The translations under genes and the position numbers were made by a program. Positions 9,517 to 18,283 of a DNA stretch of 60,382 nucleotides are shown here, piece by piece. The stretch spans positions 1 to 60,382 of the forward strand of contig JAVCCK010000021.1 in assembly GCA_030765525.1 (NCBI GenBank). Reading direction: 5' to 3'. Position 1 is the first letter of the stretch. Each line of letters begins with the position of its first letter. The notes under the pieces were generated by a model, which had not been told where the DNA came from, did not search any database, and worked only from the letters and a program-made list of their open reading frames with translations. This DNA is from Candidatus Lernaella stagnicola. Its GTDB lineage: Bacteria > Lernaellota > Lernaellaia > Lernaellales > Lernaellaceae.

Positions 9517-9848
9517 CTATTGGCGTGCAGGGAACTTACGCGGTTCCGGCGAAAAAAGGGCGGGCGAAGGTTGGCATTGGCCAAATCGCGACTTATTTTC
9601 TGTTTCGACTACAAGGATTTTTGAGAAAACGACGGCTTGGATAATCGGCCATAAAAGCACGACCCCTTGGCGGTCGCCGGTTTTGAAATAAAGGGTGGGT
9701 TTTCGTAAACCGTTCGAGAAAAGGGTCCCTAACAGAGCGCTCCTCTCAGGAGGAATAACATAGGCACGGGCGCGCAAGCGAGGTATGTCCTTGCGGTTGC
9801 AGCGCGATGCTTGTAACCGTGCGGCCGGCAGATTGAGGAAAGAAAAAA
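9517..9848. other. Intergenic leader region before malate synthase
   Basis: No convincing gene on either strand. An AGGAGG sits near 9750 with no coding frame after it, and the ribosome binding site TTGAGGAAAG lies directly before the malate synthase ATG. The interval probably holds the promoter for the glyoxylate genes, but I cannot assign hexamers. Confidence 0.4.
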
Positions 9849-11459
9849 ATGACGTCTACGCAGCAAAACAAACCCGGCAAGGGTGACGAAGGATTCGCAA
9901 AAATGGAATACGACCCCCGCATGAATACGACGCCGGAGGGTTTTGATCCACACACGGATTTGCCCGCCGGTTTTTGGGATTTCTACCAGCCTCTTCACGA
10001 AAAGTTCACTCGACGCCAACAAGAATTAGCGGCTCTTCGGATTGAAAGGATGGCGGCGGCGCACCGTGGCGAGCAGCCGCAATATTTGCCGCCCTCGGAG
10101 GCGTCGCAGGGCGACTGGAAAATCGATTTGCCCGATTGGGTCAAGGACCAACGCAATCAGATGACCGGCCCGGTGGACGACGCGGAATTGTCGGTGAAGA
10201 TGCTCAACTCCGGCGCGCCCGGCGTGATGCTGGACCTCGAAGACTCGATGAGCAATCAGTGGGAAAACCTGATGCGCGGCGTCGGTTACGCGGTTCAAGC
10301 GCTCTATGACGAATTGACCTACCAGAAGAACGGCGACACCGTGAGGATCGTCGAGAGCAAAACCGTCACCTACGTGCGGGTGCGCGGCCTGCATTTGTCG
10401 CAAGCCGGCGTGATACCAGGCGGCGGATTGACCTCGGCTTCGCTGTTCGATCTGGCGCTGGTGGCCTATCAGATCGACCGCGACCGCTTGAAGCACAACC
10501 TCTCATTCTACATTCCGAAAACCGAAACGGCCGAGGAAGGCAAGTGGTGGGCGGGGGCCTTCAAGGCCATCGCCGCGGCGAAAGGCTGGGAGCCCGACTA
10601 CATCAAAGCCATGGCGCTGGTGGAATCGTTTTCCATGGCGTACCAGTTCGAGGAATTCGCCTACCACATGCGCGACCACCTGCTCGGGCTGAATCTGGGT
10701 CGTTGGGATTACATGGCCAGCCTGATTCACTACCACTTGGATGACCCGGAATGGGTGCTGCCGGATCGCAACACGATTCCGCACGACGTGCCGTTTTTCC
10801 AGGCCGTACGCTTGCGAATTCCGGAGATCTGCCACGCGCGGGGCATGCTCGCGATCGGCGGCATGACGGCGCTGTACCCCAGCCGGGCCGACGCGGAGCT
10901 AAACGACCGGGCGCTCAAGGTGCTGGCGCAGGATAAGAAAAACGAAGCCGATTGCGGCATGGACGGCGCCTGGACCGGTCACCCGGATCAAAACGAAATC
11001 GCCCTCGCGCAGTTCCCGAATCCGAATCAATTGAACGCCTTCGATCCGAACTACGACAAGTACCCGGCGTTGGATAAAGCCCCGCTGGGCGTGGGCCGGA
11101 TGACCTTGGCCGGGACTCGGGCGGCGGTGCGCACGACGATCCTTTACCGCCATGGCTTCATCACCGGCCGGGGTGCGAGCCTGATCAACGGCTACATGGA
11201 AGACCTGGCGACGGACCGCATTTACCGGTTGATGATCGCCCAGCGCGTCATGCACAACGCTCACGTCACGATTGTTGACGACGACGGCGCGCGCGTGGAA
11301 CACACAGCGGAATTGATCAGCCGTCTTTACGACGAGGAATTGGCGGGCATTTTGGCGGGCTTGCCCGGCGACACGCCTGAGGAAGCGAAAGCGAAGTACG
11401 GCGAGGCGCGCCGTCTCAGTGAAGAGATGATCACCAAGGGTTGGTTTGATCCCGTTTGA
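9849..11459 (+). CDS. aceB: Malate synthase (A type)
   Basis: 536 aa. It condenses glyoxylate and acetyl-CoA to malate in the cytosol. The family signature is intact as RDHLLGLNLGRWDYMAS (about residues 275-291), with upstream LDLEDSMSNQWENL and VRVRGLHL characteristic of the A isoform, whose usual length is about 530. Start ATG after GAGGAAAG. Isocitrate lyase follows 58 nt downstream, so the two glyoxylate-shunt enzymes are co-transcribed or nearly so. This implies growth on acetate or fatty acids. Confidence 0.96.
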   Translation: MTSTQQNKPGKGDEGFAKMEYDPRMNTTPEGFDPHTDLPAGFWDFYQPLHEKFTRRQQELAALRIERMAAAHRGEQPQYLPPSEASQGDWKIDLPDWVKDQRNQMTGPVDDAELSVKMLNSGAPGVMLDLEDSMSNQWENLMRGVGYAVQALYDELTYQKNGDTVRIVESKTVTYVRVRGLHLSQAGVIPGGGLTSASLFDLALVAYQIDRDRLKHNLSFYIPKTETAEEGKWWAGAFKAIAAAKGWEPDYIKAMALVESFSMAYQFEEFAYHMRDHLLGLNLGRWDYMASLIHYHLDDPEWVLPDRNTIPHDVPFFQAVRLRIPEICHARGMLAIGGMTALYPSRADAELNDRALKVLAQDKKNEADCGMDGAWTGHPDQNEIALAQFPNPNQLNAFDPNYDKYPALDKAPLGVGRMTLAGTRAAVRTTILYRHGFITGRGASLINGYMEDLATDRIYRLMIAQRVMHNAHVTIVDDDGARVEHTAELISRLYDEELAGILAGLPGDTPEEAKAKYGEARRLSEEMITKGWFDPV

Positions 11460-11517
11460 TCGATCCCGAATCCTGGTTTGATTCCGTTCATGAGTGAACA
11501 AAAGAAGGAGTTTGAAA

Positions 11518-12657
11518 ATGAGCAAGGAGATGAAACTGGTCGAAACTCCGTTGCTGCCCAAGGGGTTGAAGATTCCCGCGTCGCGGTTAGAAAATTCGAG
11601 TACGCGGTTACGGAGAATGCTGGAGACCGAGCCCTATGTTTTCGGTCCCGGCGTGTACGATCCCATGACGGCGCAACTGGTCATGTATTACGGCTTCAAC
11701 GCGGTGTACTTCAGCGGCTACAGCTTCGCCATCGGTCACGTGGGCAGCACCGATATGGACCTCTACACCGGCACCGAAATCGCCGACGTAGCGCGTCGCA
11801 CAATCAGCGGTCTGCGCAAGTTCCAGTTGGCGATGGCGGTGGGCGATCCTGAAAAAGGCATCCCGCCCAAGCACCTGCACATTCCGCCGATGATCATCGA
11901 CATGGACGGCGGCTACGGCAACGTGTTCAACGTGGCCCGCACTACCGAGAACTACGTTAACGCCGGGGTTGCCGCGGCGCATATCGAAGACCAGGTGCTG
12001 CCCAAGCGCTGCGGGCATATCGGCGGCAAGGCGCTGATTCCCGAAGGTGAGATGGTCGGCAAGCTGAAGATGATGCGCGCCGTGGCCGACGACCTGGGCA
12101 ACCGGGACTTCGTGATTATCGCCCGCACCGACGGCCTCTCGGCGGTGGACGCGCCGGAAAGCGCCCGCGGCATGGAACTGGCGATCAAGCGCGCGCTGGC
12201 GTATCTCGACACGGGCGTGCCCGACTTGGTCTGGTGCGAATTTCCGACCTCCGACCGCGGCCCGCTGGAAGAGTTTACCGGGCGCGTGCACGAAGTATTT
12301 CCGGACGCCAAGTTCGCGTTCAACTACAGTTCTTCCTTCAAGTGGTTCAACGATGAGAACCCGATGACCTTCGACGCGCTGGGCGAGTTGGGCGTCAAGT
12401 TCCTGTTCATCACCCTGGGGGCGCAGCACGCCACGGCCCACGGCCTGAGCGTCTTGCTCCAGGAGATGAAGGAAGGCAAGCAGCAGGGCTACATCAACCT
12501 GCAGAAGAAGGAATTCGTGGAAGGCGGCGACTTCCCCAGCAAGAGCCACCACTTCTTCTCGGGCGTGCCGATGCACCACGTCGTCGGCGACATGTTCGAA
12601 AGCGCTCGTTTGGGCACGCAGTTCGTGGAAGAATTGCCCGACGATAAGGTTGTCTAG
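11518..12657 (+). CDS. aceA: Isocitrate lyase
   Basis: 379 aa. It cleaves isocitrate to glyoxylate and succinate. The catalytic signature KRCGH is at 163-167, preceded by the Mg-site region DMDGGYGN (128-134) and HIEDQ (155-159). It is shorter than the E. coli enzyme (434 aa), so it belongs to a compact branch of the ICL/PEP-mutase superfamily. KRCGH supports ICL rather than methylisocitrate lyase. The start at 11518 follows AAGGAG with 7-nt spacing; an in-frame upstream start at 11494 would swallow that site. Confidence 0.93.
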   Translation: MSKEMKLVETPLLPKGLKIPASRLENSSTRLRRMLETEPYVFGPGVYDPMTAQLVMYYGFNAVYFSGYSFAIGHVGSTDMDLYTGTEIADVARRTISGLRKFQLAMAVGDPEKGIPPKHLHIPPMIIDMDGGYGNVFNVARTTENYVNAGVAAAHIEDQVLPKRCGHIGGKALIPEGEMVGKLKMMRAVADDLGNRDFVIIARTDGLSAVDAPESARGMELAIKRALAYLDTGVPDLVWCEFPTSDRGPLEEFTGRVHEVFPDAKFAFNYSSSFKWFNDENPMTFDALGELGVKFLFITLGAQHATAHGLSVLLQEMKEGKQQGYINLQKKEFVEGGDFPSKSHHFFSGVPMHHVVGDMFESARLGTQFVEELPDDKVV

Positions 12658-12723
12658 GTAGGTTTCATCAACGGGGGGCGGCCGCGGCGCCGTCCCGCTT
12701 CTTCTTCGATGACGGGTAAGAAC

Positions 12724-13677
12724 ATGAAGAAACGCAGACTAGGACACAGCGACCTGTACGTGACTGAAATCGGCCTGGGCACCAACGCGGTGGGCGGCCA
12801 CAACCTCTATGAGAATCTCTCGGAAGAAGTGGGCATGGCCCTGGTGCGCCGCGCGGTGGAGGTGGGTATCAGTTTCATCGACACGGCCGACATCTACGGT
12901 CATGGTCGCTCCGAGGAACTAGTCGGCCAAGCGCTGGGCGCGGGGATCAACGACGTGATCATCGCCACGAAGGGCGGCCACGAGTGGGACCCGGCCGACC
13001 CGTCGAAGGTGCGTATCAACAACCATCCGGAGTTTTTGCGCGCGGCGCTCGAGGCGAGCCTGCGGCGGTTGGGGCGCGAGTACGTCGACCTCTACTACAT
13101 CCACAAAATCGACGACGACGTGCCGGTCTGCGACAGCTACGGCGAACTGATGAAACTGCGGGAAGAGGGCAAGATACGCGCGGCGGGCCTATCGAACGTG
13201 CTCGTGCCGCACATTCAAGCCGCCATGTGCGCCGGGCCGGTCGACGCGGTGCAGAATCAATACAACCTGCTGATGCGCGAGCCGGAGGACGAGGTCACGC
13301 CCTTCTGCGAGGATAACGACATCGCCTTCATTCCTTACGGGCCGATCGCCTACGGCATTCTGGGCGGAACGTACGGGCCGGACCTGCAACTCGCACCGGG
13401 TGACTGGCGCAACGGCGTGCCGCTCTTCTCGGAAAAGAATTACGGGTCCGTGCTGAGCATTGTCGAAGGGCTCAAGAAAATCGCGGCCGAACTCAACGTG
13501 CCGCTGCCGCACCTGGCGATGCGCTGGGTGCTGCGCCGTTCGTTCGTGGCCTCGACGATCACCGGCGCCAAGCGCCCCGAGCAGGTCGAGGCGAACGCCC
13601 GCGCCGTGGGCTGGGACCTGGACCGCGACACGCTGGACCGTATCAACGAACTAACCGCTCGCGTGCGGTTTCATTAA
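12724..13677 (+). CDS. Aldo/keto reductase
   Basis: 317 aa TIM-barrel NAD(P)H oxidoreductase. The catalytic tetrad is visible as Asp53 and Tyr58 (FIDTADIYGHG), Lys83 (ATKGG) and His127 (YIHKID). The C-terminal cofactor part reads TITGAKRPEQVEAN. It lies 66 nt after isocitrate lyase on the same strand, possibly in the same transcript; substrate unknown. ATG 12709 is an alternative start five codons earlier. Its 3' end overlaps the convergent minus-strand gene by 27 nt. Confidence 0.92.
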   Translation: MKKRRLGHSDLYVTEIGLGTNAVGGHNLYENLSEEVGMALVRRAVEVGISFIDTADIYGHGRSEELVGQALGAGINDVIIATKGGHEWDPADPSKVRINNHPEFLRAALEASLRRLGREYVDLYYIHKIDDDVPVCDSYGELMKLREEGKIRAAGLSNVLVPHIQAAMCAGPVDAVQNQYNLLMREPEDEVTPFCEDNDIAFIPYGPIAYGILGGTYGPDLQLAPGDWRNGVPLFSEKNYGSVLSIVEGLKKIAAELNVPLPHLAMRWVLRRSFVASTITGAKRPEQVEANARAVGWDLDRDTLDRINELTARVRFH

Positions 13678-14055
13678 TTCTCGCCTGCGAAACCGCCTTA
13701 GTGAAATGGCTGCGATCAAATAAGGCAAATCGAAGACGAGGACTGCGAGAATCACCGGCCAACGATCGGACGCGCCATTGAAGAACCAAGGGAAGGCGAG
13801 TTTGAAACAAAACGCCGCGAAGAAGTAAACCTCCAGGTATCTGTAGGTCGACTCACGCCGTCGCCACAACAGAGAAAGCGCCACGGCGTTTGCCAGAAAG
13901 AAAAACGAGAAATTTGCCCAGCCAAGAAGCCAACCGAGGGGTTCGACTTTTTCTCCGTAAGCCGTCACGAACAGGGCTACGATAATCAGTGCCATCCATG
14001 CCAAAAGAAAAGAAGCACAGACGATGGCGACTATGGGCCTCTGATTCTTATTCAT
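13651..14055 (-). CDS. Small membrane protein, unknown
   Basis: 134 aa with four predicted TM helices (about 8-32, 42-62, 72-90, 100-118) and a basic C-terminus (RRFRRRELMK). Start ATG 14055 follows GGGGAG. Base composition is visibly more AT-rich than the glyoxylate genes. It converges with the aldo/keto reductase, overlapping its end by 27 nt. No family recognised. Confidence 0.65.
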   Translation of the reverse strand: MNKNQRPIVAIVCASFLLAWMALIIVALFVTAYGEKVEPLGWLLGWANFSFFFLANAVALSLLWRRRESTYRYLEVYFFAAFCFKLAFPWFFNGASDRWPVILAVLVFDLPYLIAAISLRRFRRRELMKPHASG

Positions 14056-14086
14056 TTTAGCTTTCTCCCCAGAGTATTCCTTCTGC

Positions 14087-14572
14087 CTATGCGATATTAG
14101 CAAGCGACCTCAAGAAAGGCCGTTCGTCGCTTCCGGCACGCGCGATCAATTCCTTGCATTGTTCCTTGAACTGGGTTTGTTTCGGGAACGGGAAGACCCA
14201 AGACATCCGTTTTTGCCCCGCCTTTTTCGGTGCCGAGACAATTGTGAGCCACATGAAGCGCCGGACACGCGGCTCCCTCGAATCATCCCAAGCGATAAAT
14301 TGGCGGCCGCCGAACGGAATATGTCTCGCAATACCCTCCTCGTTTACGTCGAAATACCCAAAACGATGACCGATAAATGTAGAAATTATGATGACGATGA
14401 CGATCCCTATAAGAAAACGAAGGGTAAAAAGGGCCAGCAAAAACAATTCATCGAAAGAAGCTTCTCCCCATCCCCTAGTCGCGAGAATCGCGAGACCGGT
14501 CGCGAAATACGCGAGAATACTCACGATCACCACGATCATGGAATTCGGCCGATAGTATTTTGTCCCGTGCAT
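14087..14572 (-). CDS. Membrane protein with PH-like C-terminal domain
   Basis: 161 aa. Two TM helices (about 12-32 and 40-65) are followed by about 90 soluble residues. Their pattern (GYFDVNEEGIARHIPFGG, then IAWDD) resembles bacterial PH-like domains that follow a membrane hairpin. The start could be ATG 14572 or ATG 14539; the latter would begin directly at the first helix. It lies 31 nt before the small membrane gene at 14055 and just downstream, on this strand, of the first copy of the 170-nt direct repeat. Confidence 0.6.
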   Translation of the reverse strand: MHGTKYYRPNSMIVVIVSILAYFATGLAILATRGWGEASFDELFLLALFTLRFLIGIVIVIIISTFIGHRFGYFDVNEEGIARHIPFGGRQFIAWDDSREPRVRRFMWLTIVSAPKKAGQKRMSWVFPFPKQTQFKEQCKELIARAGSDERPFLRSLANIA

Positions 14573-14601
14573 ACTTCTTTAGTTTCTCCGAAGAATAATG
14601 T

Positions 14602-14770
14602 GGGGGACACTAACCCGAATTATTGAGCGCATCGGTCACTCCGTCGAAGGGCCCGTTCCCGGGCGAATGACATCGATGGTGGAAAATCTACGTTGTGGCG
14701 GGCCGACCATGCGAATTTTGCACGTCTGGTCGTGTGAACACAAGGCTGAGCCGCACAGCCTCCTCGCCGA
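14602..14770. repeat. 170-nt direct repeat, copy 1
   Basis: Reads GGGGGACACTAACCCGAATT to CACAGCCTCCTCGCCGA and aligns over its full length with 15467-15635 at roughly 85-90% identity, including an identical GGCCCGTTCCCGGGCGAATG. No gene is visible in it. The flank 14771-14888 holds only a small TTAAGG/CCTTAA hairpin at 14834-14853. Confidence 0.85.
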
Positions 14771-14888
14771 TTCGTAAAAAACGGCGACATGTACTTGTTA
14801 TGTGTCTCGATTATTCACTGAAAGCCGAAATAATTAAGGATGGTGTCCCTTAAAATCCGTGCTGCTTCAACGGTTCCTGAAGGCGGGA

Positions 14889-15458
14889 TTAGTTCGGTTT
14901 GTTGCACATTTTAGCAATGCATTCGTCAACGGTTATACCGCGCCGCAGATCGCCGCGTAAAAACATCAATCGACATTCCAGTTCGCACGATATTTCTTCA
15001 GGTTGGGTTTTCGGGCAATAACCCTGGCCGGTGCACACAGCGATTTGAAGGATCCGACCGACGTAGACGGTTTCCGCGGATATCCGAAAATCCGCCAGCA
15101 TGAGAAAGGTGTTATCGCGATAGGGGAAGCAAGGTTTCGTGCCAAAACCGGGGACGTCGAGTTGAAGTACCCTAGAGGATGAAAAATGAAGATTTTCGAT
15201 GCGGCCATCGGACTGTCGCCATTGAAGGGTGCCGGTACCGGTTGCCCAAATACCCAACGTCGGTGTAGGCATTAATTTAGCGCAGCCATCTGGAGATTTC
15301 AGGAACGTCAGGTTCAACGTTCCATCAAAAAACCCGTAGCCTGCCGGCAGTTCCTCGATCGTGGGGATGGAGACACGGTTCGCGACGCTGGCGCAACTGA
15401 TAATGACTATCGCGATGAATGGGAACGCTCCTAAAAGCAGCCGTGTTTTGTTCAACAT
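14889..15458 (-). CDS. Putative lipoprotein, unknown function
   Basis: 189 aa. Signal peptide with lipobox VIISC (Cys22) and a mature domain with several Cys residues (SPDGC, TKPC, VCTGQGYC, CELEC, DECIAKMC), suggesting disulfides after export. No recognised family. Start ATG 15458 gives a proper n-region; the ribosome binding site is weak. The gene is bracketed by the two copies of the 170-nt repeat, and copy 2 starts 9 nt upstream of its start codon. Confidence 0.65.
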   Translation of the reverse strand: MLNKTRLLLGAFPFIAIVIISCASVANRVSIPTIEELPAGYGFFDGTLNLTFLKSPDGCAKLMPTPTLGIWATGTGTLQWRQSDGRIENLHFSSSRVLQLDVPGFGTKPCFPYRDNTFLMLADFRISAETVYVGRILQIAVCTGQGYCPKTQPEEISCELECRLMFLRGDLRRGITVDECIAKMCNKPN

Positions 15459-15466
15459 GCAAATTC

Positions 15467-15635
15467 TGGGGACACCGAACTCAATTATCGAACGCATTGT
15501 TCACTCCGGCGAAGGGCCCGTTCCCGGGCGAATGACATCGATGAAGAAAATCTACGTTGTGGCGGGCCGACCATGCGAATTTTGCGCCTCTGGTCGTTTG
15601 AACACAAGGCTGGGCCGCACAGCCTCCCCGCCGAT
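15467..15635. repeat. 170-nt direct repeat, copy 2
   Basis: Direct-orientation partner of 14602-14770. It lies immediately upstream of the lipoprotein at 14889-15458, just as copy 1 lies upstream of the membrane gene at 14087-14572. Both copies therefore occupy the 5' region of a minus-strand gene and may carry its promoter. Confidence 0.85.
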
Positions 15636-15687
15636 GGCGGTGAAACTATGGCACCCCGGGCGATTTCAGCGCCGGACCTTGCCCGGC

Positions 15688-15791
15688 CCTCACCCTGGCC
15701 TACGGCCGTCCCTCTCCCACAAGGAGAGGGCAGCGAAAATGTTGGCGCCCTGCCTCCCCTCTCCTTGTGGGAGAGGGGCCAGGGGTGAGGG
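15688..15791. repeat. Inverted-repeat (REP/MITE-like) palindromic element
   Basis: CCCTCACCCTGGCC with CCCTCTCCCACAAGGAGAGG on the left is mirrored by CCCTCTCCTTGTGGGAGAGG and GGCCAGGGGTGAGGG on the right, with about 20 nt between. The whole could fold into one long cruciform. Similar CCCTCACCC/CTCTCCC palindromes are scattered intergenic repeats in many proteobacterial and metagenomic genomes. The remaining gap (15636-15687 and 15792-15865) has no gene. Confidence 0.8.
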
Positions 15792-15865
15792 CAAAAAAGC
15801 CCCGTAGAGGCGTGATCAGATAGCCCAGGGCATGAGCCCTGGGTGTGCTCCTATCGGCGTGCGGA

Positions 15866-17392
15866 TTAGAGGTCGGGCATCGGGACCTTTGTAATGAGCG
15901 CGGAGATATCCTCGTCGGTGAAGTGGATGCCGCCGCCGGCGAAGTAGCGCGGGTCGGCGTATCCGTCCAGGACGTCTTTGTGGATCAGGTCGTCGGCGCC
16001 GGCGGTGATGAAGAAGTGGTCGAGGAAGAGGAAATCCATATTCGCCTTCAGGCGTGGATTGCGATCGTCGGCGAAGTCGCTGGCTTCGAGGGCGAGAATC
16101 AGGTGGTCGTCGAAAAGCATCAGTTCGGTGCCGACACCGGCCTCGGTTTCGATCAGGCCGCCGCGCACGACGATGTCGCGCCAGCGCTTGGCGATTTGGG
16201 CGCTAATTTTCAAATTGTCGGCGGTGATCTGTTTGTTGATGATTTTCTTTTCCTTACGCTCGGCCGGCCCCCCCGCGTCGTAGGTGGTGCTGATCACCTC
16301 GCGGGTTTCCACGGTGCGGCCGAAGGGGTCGTCGACCAGCCCGATTTCGTACCATTTGTCGGGGCGCGGTTGCAGGCGCACGGTGATGTAGGATTTCAGG
16401 TCGTTGTCTTCGGGGAAGTACTCGCCGCGGTAGCCCACGTGGGTTTGGATGCGGCGGATGCGGCCGACGAACTCATTGATCGTATCCAGGGTGTCGGAGA
16501 GTTCGTCGATGGTTTCGGTGTCGTTGATAAGCTGCCCGACGGTGCCTTCGCCTTCGTCGATTTTGCGGGTGATCGACGCGATATGTTCCATGGCGGCGCG
16601 CATTTGTTCGGAGGTGGCGGCCAATTCCCGCACGGCCTGGTTGATCTCTTCGTTGTTGGAGTCGGTGACTTGCGCCAGGTTGCGGCTAATGATCTCGATG
16701 TTGCCCGCAATCGCGGGGAACGCGCCGAGGGCTTCGCGGATGGCGGTGCGGTTTTCGACGGTCATCGCGGCCATTTGGCCGGTCATGGTTTCGATATTCT
16801 GGGCGATCTGGTTCATGCGTTGCTGGTTGTCTTCCAGCGCACCGGCGATGCGGTGGGTGATTTCCTGCAGGTTCATGAAGATATCGCGGATACCTTCTTC
16901 ACCTTCCTCGCCGGCGAAGACTTTGCGCAAGTTGGCGGTGATGGCTTGCACGTCATCGGCGACCGCGGAGGCCTTGCCGGAGAGGGCGCTGAGTTCGCCG
17001 GTTGTGGACACGTTGGTGATTTCTTCGGCGTCTTCGTAGAATTTCGTATCCTTACCGGGCATGATTTCCAGGTATTTCGCGCCGAGAAAGCCGCGGGATT
17101 GTATGGAAATATCGCTGTCGATAGGGATTTCCGTACCTGGGGCGACGCGGAAAAAGATGCGTACGCGGCCCTTTTCGAGTTCCAGGTCGGTGACCATGCC
17201 GATGCGCAACCCGGCGAAAGAAACGGCGGTTTCGTCGTTGATGCCCGCAGCGGTATCAAAGACCGCCGAGAGGGTATAGCCGCCGGCTTCGCCGATTTTG
17301 TAGTTACCAAGCTTCAGGCTGATAAAAGCGATCAGCACAAAACAGGCGACAAAAAACACCCCGACCTTGGTTTCTAAATTCAGTTTTTTCAC
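15866..17392 (-). CDS. MCE/MlaD-family lipid-transport protein
   Basis: 508 aa. One N-terminal TM anchor (about 8-26) precedes an MCE domain (about 35-115; SAVFDTAAGINDETAVSFAG, then GFLGAKYLEI). A long helical region (about 140-320) follows, and a C-terminal region contains alternating beta-like stretches. It fits a periplasmic MlaD/PqiB-type phospholipid transporter subunit. GTG at 17392 is preferred: GGGGAAG precedes it and the anchor then starts within ten residues; TTG 17428 is the alternative. No MlaE or MlaF partner is nearby. Confidence 0.88.
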   Translation of the reverse strand: MKKLNLETKVGVFFVACFVLIAFISLKLGNYKIGEAGGYTLSAVFDTAAGINDETAVSFAGLRIGMVTDLELEKGRVRIFFRVAPGTEIPIDSDISIQSRGFLGAKYLEIMPGKDTKFYEDAEEITNVSTTGELSALSGKASAVADDVQAITANLRKVFAGEEGEEGIRDIFMNLQEITHRIAGALEDNQQRMNQIAQNIETMTGQMAAMTVENRTAIREALGAFPAIAGNIEIISRNLAQVTDSNNEEINQAVRELAATSEQMRAAMEHIASITRKIDEGEGTVGQLINDTETIDELSDTLDTINEFVGRIRRIQTHVGYRGEYFPEDNDLKSYITVRLQPRPDKWYEIGLVDDPFGRTVETREVISTTYDAGGPAERKEKKIINKQITADNLKISAQIAKRWRDIVVRGGLIETEAGVGTELMLFDDHLILALEASDFADDRNPRLKANMDFLFLDHFFITAGADDLIHKDVLDGYADPRYFAGGGIHFTDEDISALITKVPMPDL

Positions 17393-17489
17393 ACGCTTCC
17401 CCAGCTCGAAACGTACAAAGGTCCTCAACTTGAACAGTCGGACATACTTACCGTGTCGTCATGCCGTTTGCAAGCGATGCGCTTTTTTC

Positions 17490-17517
17490 TTGACAGTTGG
17501 CACCTCACCCCGATAAC
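17490..17517 (+). promoter_or_regulatory. Candidate sigma70 promoter for the lipoprotein at 17617
   Basis: A perfect -35 TTGACA (17490-17495) and a -10-like GATAAC (17512-17517) are separated by 16 nt. They lie about 100 nt before the start codon, in the divergent gap between the MCE gene and the lipoprotein. Confidence 0.5.
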
Positions 17518-17616
17518 TTAAAGCAACACATTCGCATCGGCGAGGTATCCATCGAAAGAAAAAGGATTTTTGGGCTCAATGAAAACGGGCCTTTTGATGT
17601 TGCAAAGGAGAAATAG

Positions 17617-18195
17617 ATGAAGTCTCCGCATGAAATCCGGCGGCTGTTGTGGTTGATTTTGATCGTAGTGAGTCTTTCGCTCTTGGTGGCGGCGTGCGCC
17701 GACAGCGACGACGACGATGACGACGACGGCGGCGGCGGGTACGGCCAGGATATCAAAGGCCTCTACCGGGGCGTCATCCGTACCACGTTTAATAGTTGCC
17801 CGGGCGAACCGATTCCGGATGAGGAATGGTTCATTCAGATCGAGCAGTCCGAAGACCTCTCCAAGGCCGAAGTGTATTGGCAGGAAGAGGGCGCCGGGTC
17901 CGAGCAAGCGCTGTTGTTTGAAGGCGATGTGTACGGCTCGGCGATCGTGCTGGTGACCGTGCAGAAAACGAATATCGGGGACGCCGACTGCCTGCAGGTC
18001 ACGTTGATCGACTACCGCCTGAACATCGATCCGGAAACCAACGATGTGTTCGGGTTCCTCAATGACGATACTTTTTACCTCGGTGCCGCCTGCTCCGCTT
18101 CGGTCGTAGACTGCCGCACCGAGCGCGTAATCGAACCCGATGACGCACTGGGCGACGACGATACCGCCGGCACCGACGACGACACGGCCGTCTGA
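17617..18195 (+). CDS. Small lipoprotein with N-terminal Asp linker
   Basis: 192 aa. Lipobox LLVAAC (Cys27), then ADSDDDDDDDGGGG, then a globular domain of about 130 residues with Cys pairs (NSCPG, ADCLQV, AACSASVVDC), and an Asp/Thr tail. AAGGAG precedes the ATG with 6 nt spacing. No known domain. The Asp run directly after the lipidated Cys is shared with the lipoproteins at 2839, 18937 and 20438. A hairpin terminator follows. Confidence 0.8.
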   Translation: MKSPHEIRRLLWLILIVVSLSLLVAACADSDDDDDDDGGGGYGQDIKGLYRGVIRTTFNSCPGEPIPDEEWFIQIEQSEDLSKAEVYWQEEGAGSEQALLFEGDVYGSAIVLVTVQKTNIGDADCLQVTLIDYRLNIDPETNDVFGFLNDDTFYLGAACSASVVDCRTERVIEPDDALGDDDTAGTDDDTAV

Positions 18196-18223
18196 AAAAC
18201 CGGCCCCTTTGTGGTAGAACGCA

Positions 18224-18257
18224 CGGAATCACTCCGCTAGGGGTGGTTCCGTTTTTT
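18224..18257 (+). terminator. Rho-independent terminator
   Basis: ACGGAATCAC and GTGGTTCCGT form a stem around a TCCGCTAGGG loop, followed by six T residues. It follows the lipoprotein stop and precedes the HAD gene. Confidence 0.7.
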
Positions 18258-18283
18258 GTGGACGCAACGTAGGGAGCGCGTGA

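Noticed and set aside
9517-9777. 86-codon minus-strand frame before malate synthase
   Set aside because: No ribosome binding site, no hydrophobic or domain pattern, and unusual residue use; likely chance.
15845-17377. 510-codon plus-strand open frame
   Set aside because: It is antisense to the MCE gene, whose minus-strand product shows a clear MCE domain and anchor; the plus-strand product has no motif.
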